Origin: Bacteroidetes bacterium HGW-Bacteroidetes-1
GTDB lineage: Bacteria; Bacteroidota; Bacteroidia; Bacteroidales; F082
NCBI GenBank assembly: GCA_002842755.1
Contig: PHDU01000007.1
Coordinates: forward strand, 27,030 to 91,029
Length of the DNA stretch: 64,000 bases
Direction: 5' to 3'
Made by a program: the position numbers and the translations under genes. The notes beneath the pieces are model-generated. The model was not told where the DNA came from. It searched no databases and saw only the letters and a list, made by a program, of their open reading frames with translations. Below, in pieces: positions 34,532-44,189 of the stretch. The stretch's first letter is position 1; the number at the start of each line of letters is the position of its first letter.

Positions 34532-36640
34532 TTACTTTAAACCACGATTTTTTAGGAGTGCATTTTGATCAGGTTCTTTGCCTCTAAAAGCAACATATAG
34601 CTGCATTGGATCTTCGGTTCCTCCTTTTTCAAGAATATTCTTTCGAAACAACTGTGCAGTATGCTGATCGAATAAACCCTTTTCTTTAAAAGCTTCAAAA
34701 GCATCGGAATCTAATACTTCCGACCAAATATAACTATAATAACCAGCGGAATAACCTCCTGAAAAGATATGGCTAAAATAGGTACTACGATATCTTACAA
34801 CAATTTCAGGAATAAGTCCTGACTTTGCCAGTGATTCATTTTCAAATGCTTGTACATCCAGTTCTTTGTTATCAGTAAGCGTATGCCAATCCATATCGAG
34901 CAAAGCAGCCGACAGGTATTCTGCCATTGCAAAACCCTGGTTGAATGTTCGGCTTTTTGTCATTTTTTCAACCAAAATATCAGGAATTAAATCTCCGGTT
35001 TCATGGTGTCTTGCGTATAAAGCAAGAACTTCTGGCTCTGGGGCCCAGTTTTCCATTATTTGTGAGGGCAATTCAACAAAGTCACGTGGAACTGAGGTCC
35101 CGCTCAAACTATTGTATGTTGTATTTGCAAGAAGACCATGCAAGGCATGTCCAAATTCATGGAACATTGTCTCAACTTCATCCCAGCTAAGTAAGGATGG
35201 CTGATCACCACTTGGAGCTGTAAAATTGTAATTTGTTGTTATGACGGGGGTTATCTTTTCACCTTTTAGCCTTGATTGCTTTCTGAAACTACTCATCCAT
35301 GCACCGCCCCGCTTGGAAGCACGAGGATAATAATCCATATACAAGATCCCAACATGACGTTGATCGGCTTCTAAAACTTCATAAACTTCAACATCGTTGT
35401 GATACTTTGGAAGATCGTTGCGTAAAACAAATTGCAATCCATATAATTTATTGGCAAGATCAAAAACACCATCACGAACATTTTCAAGCTTAAAATATGG
35501 CTTTAATTGAGATTCATCCAAATCAAATTTCTCATTACGCAAAATTTCAGCATAGTACCACCAATCCCATGCCTCAAGTTTGAAGTTTTCTCCATTTTTG
35601 AAAACTACATTCTGCAATTGGTCCTTCTCCAATTCCGCCATTGGCATGGCATCTTTGATGAGTCCTTTCAGAAAACTTAAAACCGTTTCAGCGCTTTTAG
35701 CCATATTTTGCTCGAGAACAAAATCAGCATGCGTTTGATAACCCAAAAGCTGTGCTCTTTCAACGCGTAAAGAGGCTGTACGACTTAATATCTTCTTATT
35801 GTCAAATTCATCATTTCTATCGCAGCGTGAGATATATGCCTTCAGTATTTTTTCGCGCATACTTCTATTTTTTGAATATTGAAGTACAGGCATCATACTT
35901 GGATTGTGCAGTGTAAACAACCATTTTCCCTCTAAACCAGCCGATTTTGCTGCATCAGCAGCACTCATTACCGAAGCTTCCGGCAACCCTTCAAGATCAC
36001 CTTCCTCATCAATAATCATTTGGAACTTATTCGTCTCTGCTAAAATATTTTCTCCAAACTGAAGTGATAAAAGGGACAACTCCTCATTAATTTTCCGTAG
36101 CTTAGATTGGTCCTCCAAATTGAGCTGAGCACCACCTCTTACAAATCTTTTAAAAGTTTTTTCCAACAGCATGGAATCTTCTTTGTTCAGATTTAAGTTT
36201 TGGCGATTGTTGTATACAGACTCAATCTTTTGGAACAAGACTGAATTCAATGCAATGTCATCGCTGTGTTTTGAGAGCAAAGGTGAAAGCGCCCGCGCTA
36301 TTTCCTGCATTTCATCGCTCGTTAGTGATCCATTAAGATTGTAAAAAACGCTGCTCACGTTATTGAGAAGCAATCCGCTTATTTCCAGCGCTTCAATTGT
36401 ATTCTTGAAATCAGGGGCTTTGCTGTTATTAACAATTTCCTCTATTTCTTTTGATTGCTCAATAATTCCTCGCTTAAAAGCAGGCAGGTAATCATCCAGC
36501 TTTATTTTTTCAAAAGGAGGTATTCCATAAGGAGTATCATAATCTGTATAGAAAGGATTCTGTCTTTCAATTGATTTTTCATTGTTATGGCAAGCACTCA
36601 TCATAATAACCATAGATAATACAACAAGAAATTTCTTCAT
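34532..36640 (-). CDS. M3 family zinc peptidase (Dcp/oligopeptidase A-like lipoprotein)
   Basis: The 702-residue protein has a lipoprotein signal (MKKFLVVLSMVIMMSAC, Cys17) and a thimet-oligopeptidase-type catalytic domain with HEFGH (H494, E495, H498) and a downstream Glu in VELPSQIMENW. The AWMSSFR and GGYSAGYYSYIWS segments are characteristic of the Dcp branch. It should hydrolyse short peptides, releasing dipeptides, anchored in the periplasm or outer membrane. It is monocistronic by spacing. Confidence 0.93.
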   Translation of the reverse strand: MKKFLVVLSMVIMMSACHNNEKSIERQNPFYTDYDTPYGIPPFEKIKLDDYLPAFKRGIIEQSKEIEEIVNNSKAPDFKNTIEALEISGLLLNNVSSVFYNLNGSLTSDEMQEIARALSPLLSKHSDDIALNSVLFQKIESVYNNRQNLNLNKEDSMLLEKTFKRFVRGGAQLNLEDQSKLRKINEELSLLSLQFGENILAETNKFQMIIDEEGDLEGLPEASVMSAADAAKSAGLEGKWLFTLHNPSMMPVLQYSKNRSMREKILKAYISRCDRNDEFDNKKILSRTASLRVERAQLLGYQTHADFVLEQNMAKSAETVLSFLKGLIKDAMPMAELEKDQLQNVVFKNGENFKLEAWDWWYYAEILRNEKFDLDESQLKPYFKLENVRDGVFDLANKLYGLQFVLRNDLPKYHNDVEVYEVLEADQRHVGILYMDYYPRASKRGGAWMSSFRKQSRLKGEKITPVITTNYNFTAPSGDQPSLLSWDEVETMFHEFGHALHGLLANTTYNSLSGTSVPRDFVELPSQIMENWAPEPEVLALYARHHETGDLIPDILVEKMTKSRTFNQGFAMAEYLSAALLDMDWHTLTDNKELDVQAFENESLAKSGLIPEIVVRYRSTYFSHIFSGGYSAGYYSYIWSEVLDSDAFEAFKEKGLFDQHTAQLFRKNILEKGGTEDPMQLYVAFRGKEPDQNALLKNRGLK

Positions 36641-36764
36641 TGGTTTACATATTAATATTGAGTACCAAGGTAAGGTTACTCACAAACCAATAAATATCAA
36701 TTAAGTTTTAGGTTTCAAATTTAAAGCCAAAGGAAATTTGCCTGCTTACTTCTTTTTAAACTTT

Positions 36765-37373
36765 CTATTTCTTTACCTTTATTGTACACCCAATGGCTTT
36801 CGTAAAATCTACTTTTGGAAGTCGACCTGCCAATAAGGCTTCTATAGCATCTTCTACATACTTTTCACTGGCTTGAGTTGCATCCTCATGATTGTTATCT
36901 ATTGCACCAATGTAACGAACAATCAGGTCTTCACCTTCTTTATTTAAAATAAAAACATGAGGAGTTCGTGTTGCTCCATAAGCCTTAAAAATAGTTTGAT
37001 CAGCATCGAGCAAATAAGGATAAGGAAATAACTTTTCTTTTGCTCTGATAATCATTTCAGAATAGCTGTCTTTAGGCTGTACAGTTGAATCATTCGGATT
37101 AATAGCAATCACAGGATAGCCAAGCTGAGCATATTTATTATCTAATTCAATCTTGCGGTCTTCATAAGCTACAGAATAAGGGCATGCATTACATGTAAAC
37201 ATAACAATGAAACCCTTTGCTTCAGAAAAGTCAGCTAAAGAAACCATCGTTCCATCTACATTAAGAAGCTGGAAATCAATCGCTTTATCTCCAACCTTGT
37301 AACCTTGGGCATTTCCTATGAGAGCAACCCCAAAAAGCGCAATAAAAAAAATCATTTGTTTCATATTCATCAT
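36765..37373 (-). CDS. Secreted thioredoxin-family protein (redoxin, CNAC)
   Basis: The 202-residue product has a signal segment (MIFFIALFGVALIGNAQ) and an AhpC/TSA-type fold with a FTCNACPYSVAYEDR active-site motif (C-x-x-C) and a TRTPHVFILN cis-Pro segment. The residues fit periplasmic thiol oxidoreductases annotated as thioredoxin family proteins with alkyl-hydroperoxide-like cores. It follows the TlpA-like gene by 1 bp, so the two are co-transcribed. Its redox partner is not clear. Confidence 0.85.
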   Translation of the reverse strand: MMNMKQMIFFIALFGVALIGNAQGYKVGDKAIDFQLLNVDGTMVSLADFSEAKGFIVMFTCNACPYSVAYEDRKIELDNKYAQLGYPVIAINPNDSTVQPKDSYSEMIIRAKEKLFPYPYLLDADQTIFKAYGATRTPHVFILNKEGEDLIVRYIGAIDNNHEDATQASEKYVEDAIEALLAGRLPKVDFTKAIGCTIKVKK

Positions 37374-37374
37374 T

Positions 37375-37872
37375 TTAGTTTGTGATTAGTTTATCTATTA
37401 TGGTAACCATTTCATCAAAAGTATAACTACCTTCATGAAATATTCTTTGATTATGATTATAGATCAAGGTGGCAGGAATGGATCCTGACCATTCAGGATT
37501 CACGCGATCAATCCACGCATTTGCATCAGGGGCATAAAGATGTATGATCTGGGATCTCAACTTGTTTTTCTCAACAAAAGGCAGAAGTTTGCTTTCTTTG
37601 TTTCTTTTAAAATCAAGGCTGACAAGTATCACTTTTAGTTTCTTATGATCAAATTTTGTATTCAGCCTTTCAAAATCAGGTAATTCTTTAACACATGGAG
37701 CGCACCATGTTGCCCAAAAATTAATCACATAAGTTGTATCGTTTTTCTTATTGATCAAAGGCTCAAATTGCTCAAAACTATAGGTAGGTACTTGTCCAAA
37801 ATTTTCTTTTAAAGGCGTAACCAAGACAGTCATTCCGGTAAAGAACCAAAAAATTAAAAAACTGATTCTCAT
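37375..37872 (-). CDS. TlpA-like periplasmic thiol-disulfide oxidoreductase
   Basis: The 165-residue protein has an N-terminal signal/anchor helix and a thioredoxin fold with the active site WATWCAPCVKELPDF (CAPC), followed by IPATLIYN with the cis-Pro. TlpA/ResA-type proteins reduce cysteines of apocytochrome c. Location just after the CcsBA cytochrome c synthase gene, on the same strand, supports a role in cytochrome c maturation, although a terminator-like hairpin lies between. It is 1 bp upstream of the redoxin gene. Confidence 0.88.
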   Translation of the reverse strand: MRISFLIFWFFTGMTVLVTPLKENFGQVPTYSFEQFEPLINKKNDTTYVINFWATWCAPCVKELPDFERLNTKFDHKKLKVILVSLDFKRNKESKLLPFVEKNKLRSQIIHLYAPDANAWIDRVNPEWSGSIPATLIYNHNQRIFHEGSYTFDEMVTIIDKLITN

Positions 37873-37973
37873 GAAAGATAAATGATTTGAACACTTTAAT
37901 ATTTAATTTTCATATCACTTTTAACAATCTGATTTCTCAAGATGTTCAAATTGCTTATGAAGATTGAAAAGAA

Positions 37974-38016
37974 CGATGCTTCACCTGAAGTAATAAAATC
38001 TGCAGGTGAAGCATCG
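37974..38016 (-). terminator. Strong 14-bp hairpin after ccsBA
   Basis: CGATGCTTCACCTG (37974-37987) and CAGGTGAAGCATCG (38003-38016) form a perfect 14-bp inverted repeat with a 15-nt loop, 6 bp after the ccsBA stop. On the minus strand a short T-rich tail (TTCTTTTC) follows. Confidence 0.75.
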
Positions 38017-38022
38017 GATTGC

Positions 38023-41000
38023 TTATTTTTTCGTGTTACGATCAGGAAGAAACTGAAACTTCCTTTCGTTGATAAAAGCCCATACGGCAACAATTGTAAT
38101 TACTGCAACAGTATAATAAACAAACGATGGCACAGGAACCGGATCTCCGGCTGCATAAGAATGTAAGCCAGAAAGGTAGTAATTTACACCAAAATATGTC
38201 ATGATAACCGAGCTAAAACCCACCAAAGTAAACAGACTAAAATTATAATCTGTTTTAAGACCTGGCGTATAGCCCATATGCGAAATAAACGTATAAACCA
38301 ATACGGTTACCAAGGCCCATGTTTCTTTTGGATCCCATCCCCAATAACGTCCCCAAGATTCATTGGCCCAAATTCCACCAAGGAACGTTCCAATGGTGAG
38401 CAAATACAATCCAATGATCACAGTCCTTTCATTAATATAGTTAAGTTCTTTAACACGCAATTGCAGGTTTGAGAAATTTGATTGCCGTTTAAAAATCATG
38501 AGGATAAGATTGATGAATCCAAGCAAAGCTCCTAAAGCTAAAAATCCATAGCTGGCAGTAATCACGGAAACGTGGATGGTGAGCCAATACGACTTAAGAA
38601 CAGGAACCAAATTTGTAATTTCAGGATCCATCCACGACAGGTGAGCAACCATTAAAATAATGGATGCTAGAATGGATGTAGCAGCGATGGTCATTTGCGA
38701 CTTACGTGAAAAAATAAGCCCTGCCAACACTGTTACCCAACCAATATATATCATCGACTCATAACCATTGCTCCAGGGTGCACGGCCTGCAATATACCAA
38801 CGCATTGCAAGCCCAAGGGTCTGAAAGGCAAAAAATATGATAATAATTATATAAAAAACTTTGAGTACTTTATTGATCCATTCTTTCTCCTTAAAAATAT
38901 TACTGAACACAAGCACAAGCATAATAACACCGGCAAGGCCAAAATATTTACCAAGACGATCGAAAATCATCATCTTATTGTATAGAATTTCAGCCTTAAG
39001 TTTTCCATCAGAAGGCATGATTTCGGCTCCAAATTTTCGTTGATAATCAATTATACCTTGTAACAATAAATCAGCTTGCTGCATATTTCCAGATGCAAGT
39101 GCAGAAAAATAGACAGGAAAAACCTCTGCAACAAAGGTGGAATCATCTTTATTGAGATTTACTGTTTTGGCTCCTGGAATAAGCCACTGATTATGTGAAT
39201 CTCTTGGGTCTGGTAAAATTCTTAGCAAATCACCAGTAAAAACCAAATATGAAATATTGACCCTTTCATCAACAGCAATTACATCATTATCAAATTTACT
39301 ACGTTCAGCAGGCTTTTTTGCATAGGCCTGACTTACGAGATCGCGTAAACGATAACTACCGCCCTGACTAAAATCAAGCATATCTGCAAAAGAAGCATGG
39401 CTTCCTGATATTCCTAAAAACTTCTTCAGTTCTGGATGTGACACCTTAATTAATTTAGCCGACTGCCATTTCTCAGGTTCAAGTTGCATACCCATCAGCA
39501 CCTGATCCGGATTCATTCCATTAAAGGTTGTTTTACGTGCAATTTTACGCAACATTTCACTTGAAAGTGTTGTCATAGGCTTTAAGCGGCCATCACGCTC
39601 CTGCACGAGTAAAGTGCCAAATTTTGCAGCATGGGCTTTGTCAATAACCCTCAAAGTACCTGGATCAAGCTCATTACTGTGTTGCTGTGCAAAAAGCGAA
39701 GTGCTTCCAAAAGCAAACAATACAAGCATGGTCTTTGCAACGGTTTTGGAGGAACGCAAAAGACGTCCCAGCATTGCAAAGCGTGTATTACGGACAAAAA
39801 GTGCCATCATCATCCCTACTGTCATCAGAAAATAACCCAGGTATGTTACCCAGGTACCGGCACCATCCTTATTTACAGACAAAACAGTACCCTTTTCATC
39901 CTGATCATAGGAAGACTGAAAAAACCGGAAGCCTCTGTAGTTTAGTACATTGTTCATATAGATACGATATGGTTTCTCAACCCCTTTTTCCTTATCTAAC
40001 AATGTCACCTCGCTTGCGTAAGAAGCAGGGCTATTTGATCCGGGATATCTTTCGAGCTGAAAATCGTTGAGCTTAAGCGCAAATGGCAAATTCACGATTT
40101 TCGATCCATACTCCATGCTAACTTCTAGTCCGTTAATTTCAAACGTTGTCGTTTCTCCACGATATCCTTTTCCACCTCTAAGCGACACCTCCTTTTTTTC
40201 TCCACCTGATTCAGCTTCGACAACCAATGCATTCATGAAATTCATGTCCTTACCTTTGTAAGTTGTAAAATCAACTTTCCCGTTTTCATAAATATCAGTA
40301 AGTACTATTCGCAAATCGCCCATACTATACAATTTACGCATTTCAAAAGGATGCCAAGTATTTGCTGAAAGAGTATCTACAGCACCACCCATCATTGCCA
40401 TGCTTGTAATTTCAAGTGGAGCATTCATTTGCAGTTGGCCATTTTCATATGAAATGTTGAAAGCATTTGAATTTAGAGGCTGATCAAAAATGAAGTTGTA
40501 ATTCAATAAATGTCGATTATCACCCTTTTTAATCATCAGATTATTTCTTCCGCTTTCTCCGGATGAAACTACCATTATCACATAAGGATCACCTTCGCCC
40601 GGATTGCCTTTTACTAATACTTCCTGAGCATTAGGAACATATCGCACCGATTTAAACTTAACTTTCTTATCATTAATTGTAATATTGTCTTTGTACGCTT
40701 TTTGAGATAGTCCTGACATAATAACTGACTTTTCCGTATAATTTTGTTTGCCTGAATCCTTTACTTCAGCCATTACATAAGCCATGTCGGAAAGCATGGT
40801 ACTTGCCGTTTTACCTTCACGAATACTCATAACACCCTCATATCCAATATAGCGTGTGATACCTGATCCAATAAGTATGACAATAAAAGAAACGTGAAAA
40901 GTAAAAACAACCAGTTTTTCCCGGCGGTACATTTTATATTTAAAAATATTTGCAATTAGATTGATGCATAAAACGACCAATAATGCTTCAAACCAGATAG

Positions 41001-41151
41001 CATTATATACTACTGCCTTTGAACCTTCTGTACCAAAATCATTTTCAATAAATGTTGCAACGCCAATTGATACAGCAAATGTGATTACAAGAAGGCCCAT
41101 GAGTTCCATGGAAAATAATAAGTTAAATATTTTCTTCATATTGTTGAGCAT
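38023..41151 (-). CDS. Fused cytochrome c synthase CcsBA (ResB-CcsA)
   Basis: The 1042-residue membrane protein combines an N-terminal ResB/CcsB-like half (TM helices near 15-33, 53-72, 81-100 and about 440) with a middle periplasmic region and a C-terminal CcsA half with many helices. The CcsA WWD signature is present as WGRYWGWDPKETWAL. Such fusions export haem and ligate it to apocytochrome c in system II maturation. The start is ATG 41151, with ATG 41139 (MKKIF) as an alternative. Its presence implies c-type cytochromes and anaerobic or aerobic respiration. TlpA-like and redoxin genes follow. Confidence 0.93.
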   Translation of the reverse strand: MLNNMKKIFNLLFSMELMGLLVITFAVSIGVATFIENDFGTEGSKAVVYNAIWFEALLVVLCINLIANIFKYKMYRREKLVVFTFHVSFIVILIGSGITRYIGYEGVMSIREGKTASTMLSDMAYVMAEVKDSGKQNYTEKSVIMSGLSQKAYKDNITINDKKVKFKSVRYVPNAQEVLVKGNPGEGDPYVIMVVSSGESGRNNLMIKKGDNRHLLNYNFIFDQPLNSNAFNISYENGQLQMNAPLEITSMAMMGGAVDTLSANTWHPFEMRKLYSMGDLRIVLTDIYENGKVDFTTYKGKDMNFMNALVVEAESGGEKKEVSLRGGKGYRGETTTFEINGLEVSMEYGSKIVNLPFALKLNDFQLERYPGSNSPASYASEVTLLDKEKGVEKPYRIYMNNVLNYRGFRFFQSSYDQDEKGTVLSVNKDGAGTWVTYLGYFLMTVGMMMALFVRNTRFAMLGRLLRSSKTVAKTMLVLFAFGSTSLFAQQHSNELDPGTLRVIDKAHAAKFGTLLVQERDGRLKPMTTLSSEMLRKIARKTTFNGMNPDQVLMGMQLEPEKWQSAKLIKVSHPELKKFLGISGSHASFADMLDFSQGGSYRLRDLVSQAYAKKPAERSKFDNDVIAVDERVNISYLVFTGDLLRILPDPRDSHNQWLIPGAKTVNLNKDDSTFVAEVFPVYFSALASGNMQQADLLLQGIIDYQRKFGAEIMPSDGKLKAEILYNKMMIFDRLGKYFGLAGVIMLVLVFSNIFKEKEWINKVLKVFYIIIIIFFAFQTLGLAMRWYIAGRAPWSNGYESMIYIGWVTVLAGLIFSRKSQMTIAATSILASIILMVAHLSWMDPEITNLVPVLKSYWLTIHVSVITASYGFLALGALLGFINLILMIFKRQSNFSNLQLRVKELNYINERTVIIGLYLLTIGTFLGGIWANESWGRYWGWDPKETWALVTVLVYTFISHMGYTPGLKTDYNFSLFTLVGFSSVIMTYFGVNYYLSGLHSYAAGDPVPVPSFVYYTVAVITIVAVWAFINERKFQFLPDRNTKK

Positions 41152-41181
41152 ATTGTTTTTTAATAGGTTTTAAAAATTGTC

Positions 41182-41189
41182 CAAAAATA
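41182..41189 (-). promoter_or_regulatory. -7 promoter box of ccsBA
   Basis: On the minus strand TATTTTTG matches TAnnTTTG exactly, 30 bp before the ATG at 41151. No consensus -33 is seen. Confidence 0.45.
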
Positions 41190-41391
41190 CTTAAATCCAT
41201 TTATGGGAAGTCCTAATTGAAACGAGTTGAGCATGAAACGGTTGTTAAAAAAACTTAAAAGGAATTAATGTATTTTATTACCAATTCGTTAGAAACAATT
41301 CCAATGAGTGACAAAGCGTTGACAGTCCGTCTGAAGTTATGAGACTTTACAATACAGAGCCGGTCAAAACATATGCTAAATCATCAAATAG

Positions 41392-42471
41392 TTAAATCTC
41401 TTTAATAAGAACATCAATAGCTCCAACTCCAAATTTACTCATTGAGGCCATGCGGTTGTTCACACCTTCGAAGTTTTCGAGCGTTTTCATAATAGCATTT
41501 TTTAAAACCCCATTTCCAACACCATGGATAAAAGTCACCTTCTCATACTCATTCATAATAGCACTATTGAGCATTTTTTGGAAATAGTCCATTTGAATCT
41601 TAAACATATCATGGCTGGACAATCCGGCAATATTTTCGAGAAGTTCTCCAATATGAAGATCAACAACCGCTTCACCTGCAGCTTTTCGGTGTTTATCAAT
41701 CAAAGCCTTCTCTTTTATAACAGGTCTCGACATTTCTTCAATTGGGATATCATATTTTGAAGGGTGTTGCAACATCTTATCAGCTTTTAAGGCAACAAGA
41801 TTCTGGAGATTTACCAAAACCGCCTTATCTCCAATTACATTTGCCATCACATAACTTCCTTCTTTATAAAATCTGTTTGGTTTTATATCAAAAGCAGCGT
41901 GCACAGGGGCGTAGGTATCTTTGGTTTTGTCAGCGATTAACAATGCCTGCACAATTCCCTTGCACCAAAAATTAATATCCTCCCTTGAAATTGTTTCAAC
42001 ATTTAACTTTGAATAGGACGCTAGAGAACCAAAATCAACGTTTATAAATGATCCATCGTCTTCCAGTGTGATGGAATAAAGAATTTCAAATGGAGTATGA
42101 TTGATTAAAACTATATCAAGCAAACCAGTAAGTATCCACTGCTGCTCATGAGGCACAAATGCCAGATAAAGACCTTCTTGTTCAGGGTTTTTTGCAAATC
42201 TCCGCAAACCAACCCTTCTTCCAGCCTCTGCTTGTTTTGTATCATCTTCGGCTTTTCTTTGAATTTCATTTTGAAGCACCTGAGTAGCCGAATTCTGTCG
42301 CGAAGTGCTGTCCTTTGATTCAACAATAAGTAATTCTGACATCAGAACAGGGATTTCAAAACCATCCTCTATTGCAACCAAAGCCATCCGATTATCAATT
42401 ATTTTTGCAATAACACCTCCACCTACATCATTAAGAAATCGCACCTTATCTCCTGCTTTGAATCTGTTCAT
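41392..42471 (-). CDS. DUF2027-Smr domain protein
   Basis: The 359-residue protein begins FKAGDKVRFLNDVGGGVIAKI (SH3-like) and contains the DUF2027 region typical of Bacteroidota. It ends in a Smr domain (about 275-359) with the VDLHIGEL and HGVGNGVLKNAI motifs seen in MutS2-type Smr endonucleases. A basic linker lies around residues 85-95. Function in the family is unproven; RNA or DNA cleavage (ribosome-collision rescue) is plausible for the Smr part. A -7 box lies 13 bp upstream. Confidence 0.9.
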   Translation of the reverse strand: MNRFKAGDKVRFLNDVGGGVIAKIIDNRMALVAIEDGFEIPVLMSELLIVESKDSTSRQNSATQVLQNEIQRKAEDDTKQAEAGRRVGLRRFAKNPEQEGLYLAFVPHEQQWILTGLLDIVLINHTPFEILYSITLEDDGSFINVDFGSLASYSKLNVETISREDINFWCKGIVQALLIADKTKDTYAPVHAAFDIKPNRFYKEGSYVMANVIGDKAVLVNLQNLVALKADKMLQHPSKYDIPIEEMSRPVIKEKALIDKHRKAAGEAVVDLHIGELLENIAGLSSHDMFKIQMDYFQKMLNSAIMNEYEKVTFIHGVGNGVLKNAIMKTLENFEGVNNRMASMSKFGVGAIDVLIKEI

Positions 42472-42484
42472 GTTTTTTTGGTAG

Positions 42485-42492
42485 CAAAGATA
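42485..42492 (-). promoter_or_regulatory. -7 promoter box of DUF2027-Smr gene
   Basis: TATCTTTG on the minus strand matches TAnnTTTG exactly, 13 bp before the ATG, leaving a leader of only about 9 nt. Confidence 0.5.
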
Positions 42493-42722
42493 CTCATTTT
42501 AAGGAATTCATGGTCTGCAACATGCCTGGATAAGCGTTTGGCATGAAACTGTAAAGGCAGTTTTCAAAAAATGAAAGAACTATGCACTTCATATTTCATT
42601 TTACATTATTGTTCATCATTTTGAAGCAATTGAAGATTTGAATAAAAGTCAAACATTCTCATAAAGACTTTTACTGGATAATTGAATTGCTTTTATAAAT
42701 CTGTGACGATTTTTTTCAAAGG

Positions 42723-42754
42723 TTGATCGACAATCATGTGAATGCGTATATTTG
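42723..42754 (+). promoter_or_regulatory. Promoter of SAM hydrolase gene
   Basis: TTG at 42723-42725 and an exact TAnnTTTG match (TATATTTG, 42747-42754) lie 21 bp apart, about 72 bp before the ATG at 42827. Confidence 0.55.
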
Positions 42755-42826
42755 CAGAACCATAGCCTTAACTATTCTTAATGGTTTTAGTTATAAATTT
42801 GGTACTGGTTACGTATTAAAAGGAAC

Positions 42827-43603
42827 ATGGCAATTATTACTCTTACAAGCGATTGGGGTACATCTGATTATTATCTGGCTGCTGTTAAAGGAACAATTCT
42901 TTCTCAGATACCCAATGCAATTATTGTAGATATATCGCATCATATCCGCCAATTTGATTTGGAGGGTGCTGCTTTTACTGTAAAAAATTGTTATCAGAGC
43001 TTCCCAAAAGGAACAATTCATATCGTATCAGTCAATACAGAAGAATCCATTGAGCGTCCTCATATAGCCATCAGTCATAACGGCTATTATTTTATTGGAA
43101 CTGATAATGGCCTCTTTTCTATGATTCTTGGAGATAACGTAGAGGATATTGTGGAGATTGATATTCCTCAGGATACCGACTTTTTTACCTTTAGTACACG
43201 CGACCGGTTTGTAAAAGCAGCCCTGAAGATAATGAGTGGTGTACCAATATCTTCATTAGGTGAGCCAAGGGAAAAGCTTACCTCCCGTCTTCTTTTTGAA
43301 CCAACAATCAGCAGTAATTCAATCAATGGCATGGTTTTACATATTGATGCCTATGAAAACGCTATCACGAATATACCTTTCAGTTTATTCAAACAGGTCA
43401 GAAAAGGAAGAGCGTTTGAGATTCATTTTGCTGGCTACCGATTACAAAAAATTCAAACTGGGTATATGGATGTTGGGATTGCAGATTTACTATCCATTTT
43501 TGGAACTCACGGCATGCTTGAAATAGCGATGAATCAAGGAAGGGCTGCCTCGCTATGTGGACTGGAACGATACACTACTGTCACAATAAGATTTACAGAT
43601 TAA
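42827..43603 (+). CDS. SAM hydrolase (DUF62, SAM hydroxide adenosyltransferase)
   Basis: The 258-residue protein begins IITLTSDWGTSDYYLAAVKG, the signature of the chlorinase/fluorinase-SAM-hydrolase superfamily, and has the catalytic-site elements DISHHIRQFD and YFIGTDNGLFS. Bacteria without halogenation clusters carry the hydrolase version that converts SAM and water to adenosine and methionine. Lack of the fluorinase extra loop cannot be verified by eye, but hydrolase is the default for this length. Its stop overlaps the convergent PAP2 gene stop by 4 bp. Confidence 0.87.
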   Translation: MAIITLTSDWGTSDYYLAAVKGTILSQIPNAIIVDISHHIRQFDLEGAAFTVKNCYQSFPKGTIHIVSVNTEESIERPHIAISHNGYYFIGTDNGLFSMILGDNVEDIVEIDIPQDTDFFTFSTRDRFVKAALKIMSGVPISSLGEPREKLTSRLLFEPTISSNSINGMVLHIDAYENAITNIPFSLFKQVRKGRAFEIHFAGYRLQKIQTGYMDVGIADLLSIFGTHGMLEIAMNQGRAASLCGLERYTTVTIRFTD

Positions 43604-44178
43604 CAACTCTTTCCGCAAAACCATGTGGTTGTCAATTTATAAAACTGCCATACCAACCAGCCCAGCATCATTCCAAGTAATCCCCCAACACCAATATCTG
43701 TTGGATAGTGTACGCCAAGGTATATACGGCTATAGCCAACAAAAAAAGCCCAAATAAAAAGAATCCAACCAATTCGTCTGTAGTAAGGTTTTAATAAATA
43801 AAACAAAAAAACTGATAGGGCTACACTATTGGCTGCATGAGAAGAAACAAAGCCAAAACTCCCACCACAACTACCGGTTACAAGATGAACAAGATGCTGG
43901 ATTTCAGGGTCGTGACAAGGACGAAGACGTTCAAAAACCAATTTGAAAGCCCTCACAGAAATTTGATCCGAAAGACCAATTAACAAAGCAACAAAAAGTA
44001 ATATCTTTATTGTCTCCCATTTAAAATGCTTAATAATTAAAATGAGCAACACGAGATAAAAGGGTATCCAAGTAAATTTCCCTGAAATGAAAACCATCAC
44101 CAGATCGACAAAAGGATGATGCAATCCGTTGATAAACAGAAAAATCGCTTTGTCAAGCTGAATCAAAGTCTCGATCAT
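43600..44178 (-). CDS. PAP2-superfamily membrane phosphatase
   Basis: The 192-residue protein has about five membrane helices and all three PAP2 phosphatase motifs: KLVFERLRP (K......RP), SSHA (PSxH-type) and SRIYLGVHYPTD (SR.....H...D). It likely dephosphorylates undecaprenyl diphosphate, phosphatidylglycerol phosphate or a similar lipid phosphate at the membrane. It is the last gene of the hpt-adk-obgE-TonB-C-PAP2 minus-strand run. Convergent with the SAM hydrolase by stop-codon overlap. Confidence 0.9.
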   Translation of the reverse strand: MIETLIQLDKAIFLFINGLHHPFVDLVMVFISGKFTWIPFYLVLLILIIKHFKWETIKILLFVALLIGLSDQISVRAFKLVFERLRPCHDPEIQHLVHLVTGSCGGSFGFVSSHAANSVALSVFLFYLLKPYYRRIGWILFIWAFFVGYSRIYLGVHYPTDIGVGGLLGMMLGWLVWQFYKLTTTWFCGKSC

Positions 44179-44189
44179 AAGGCCGATGA

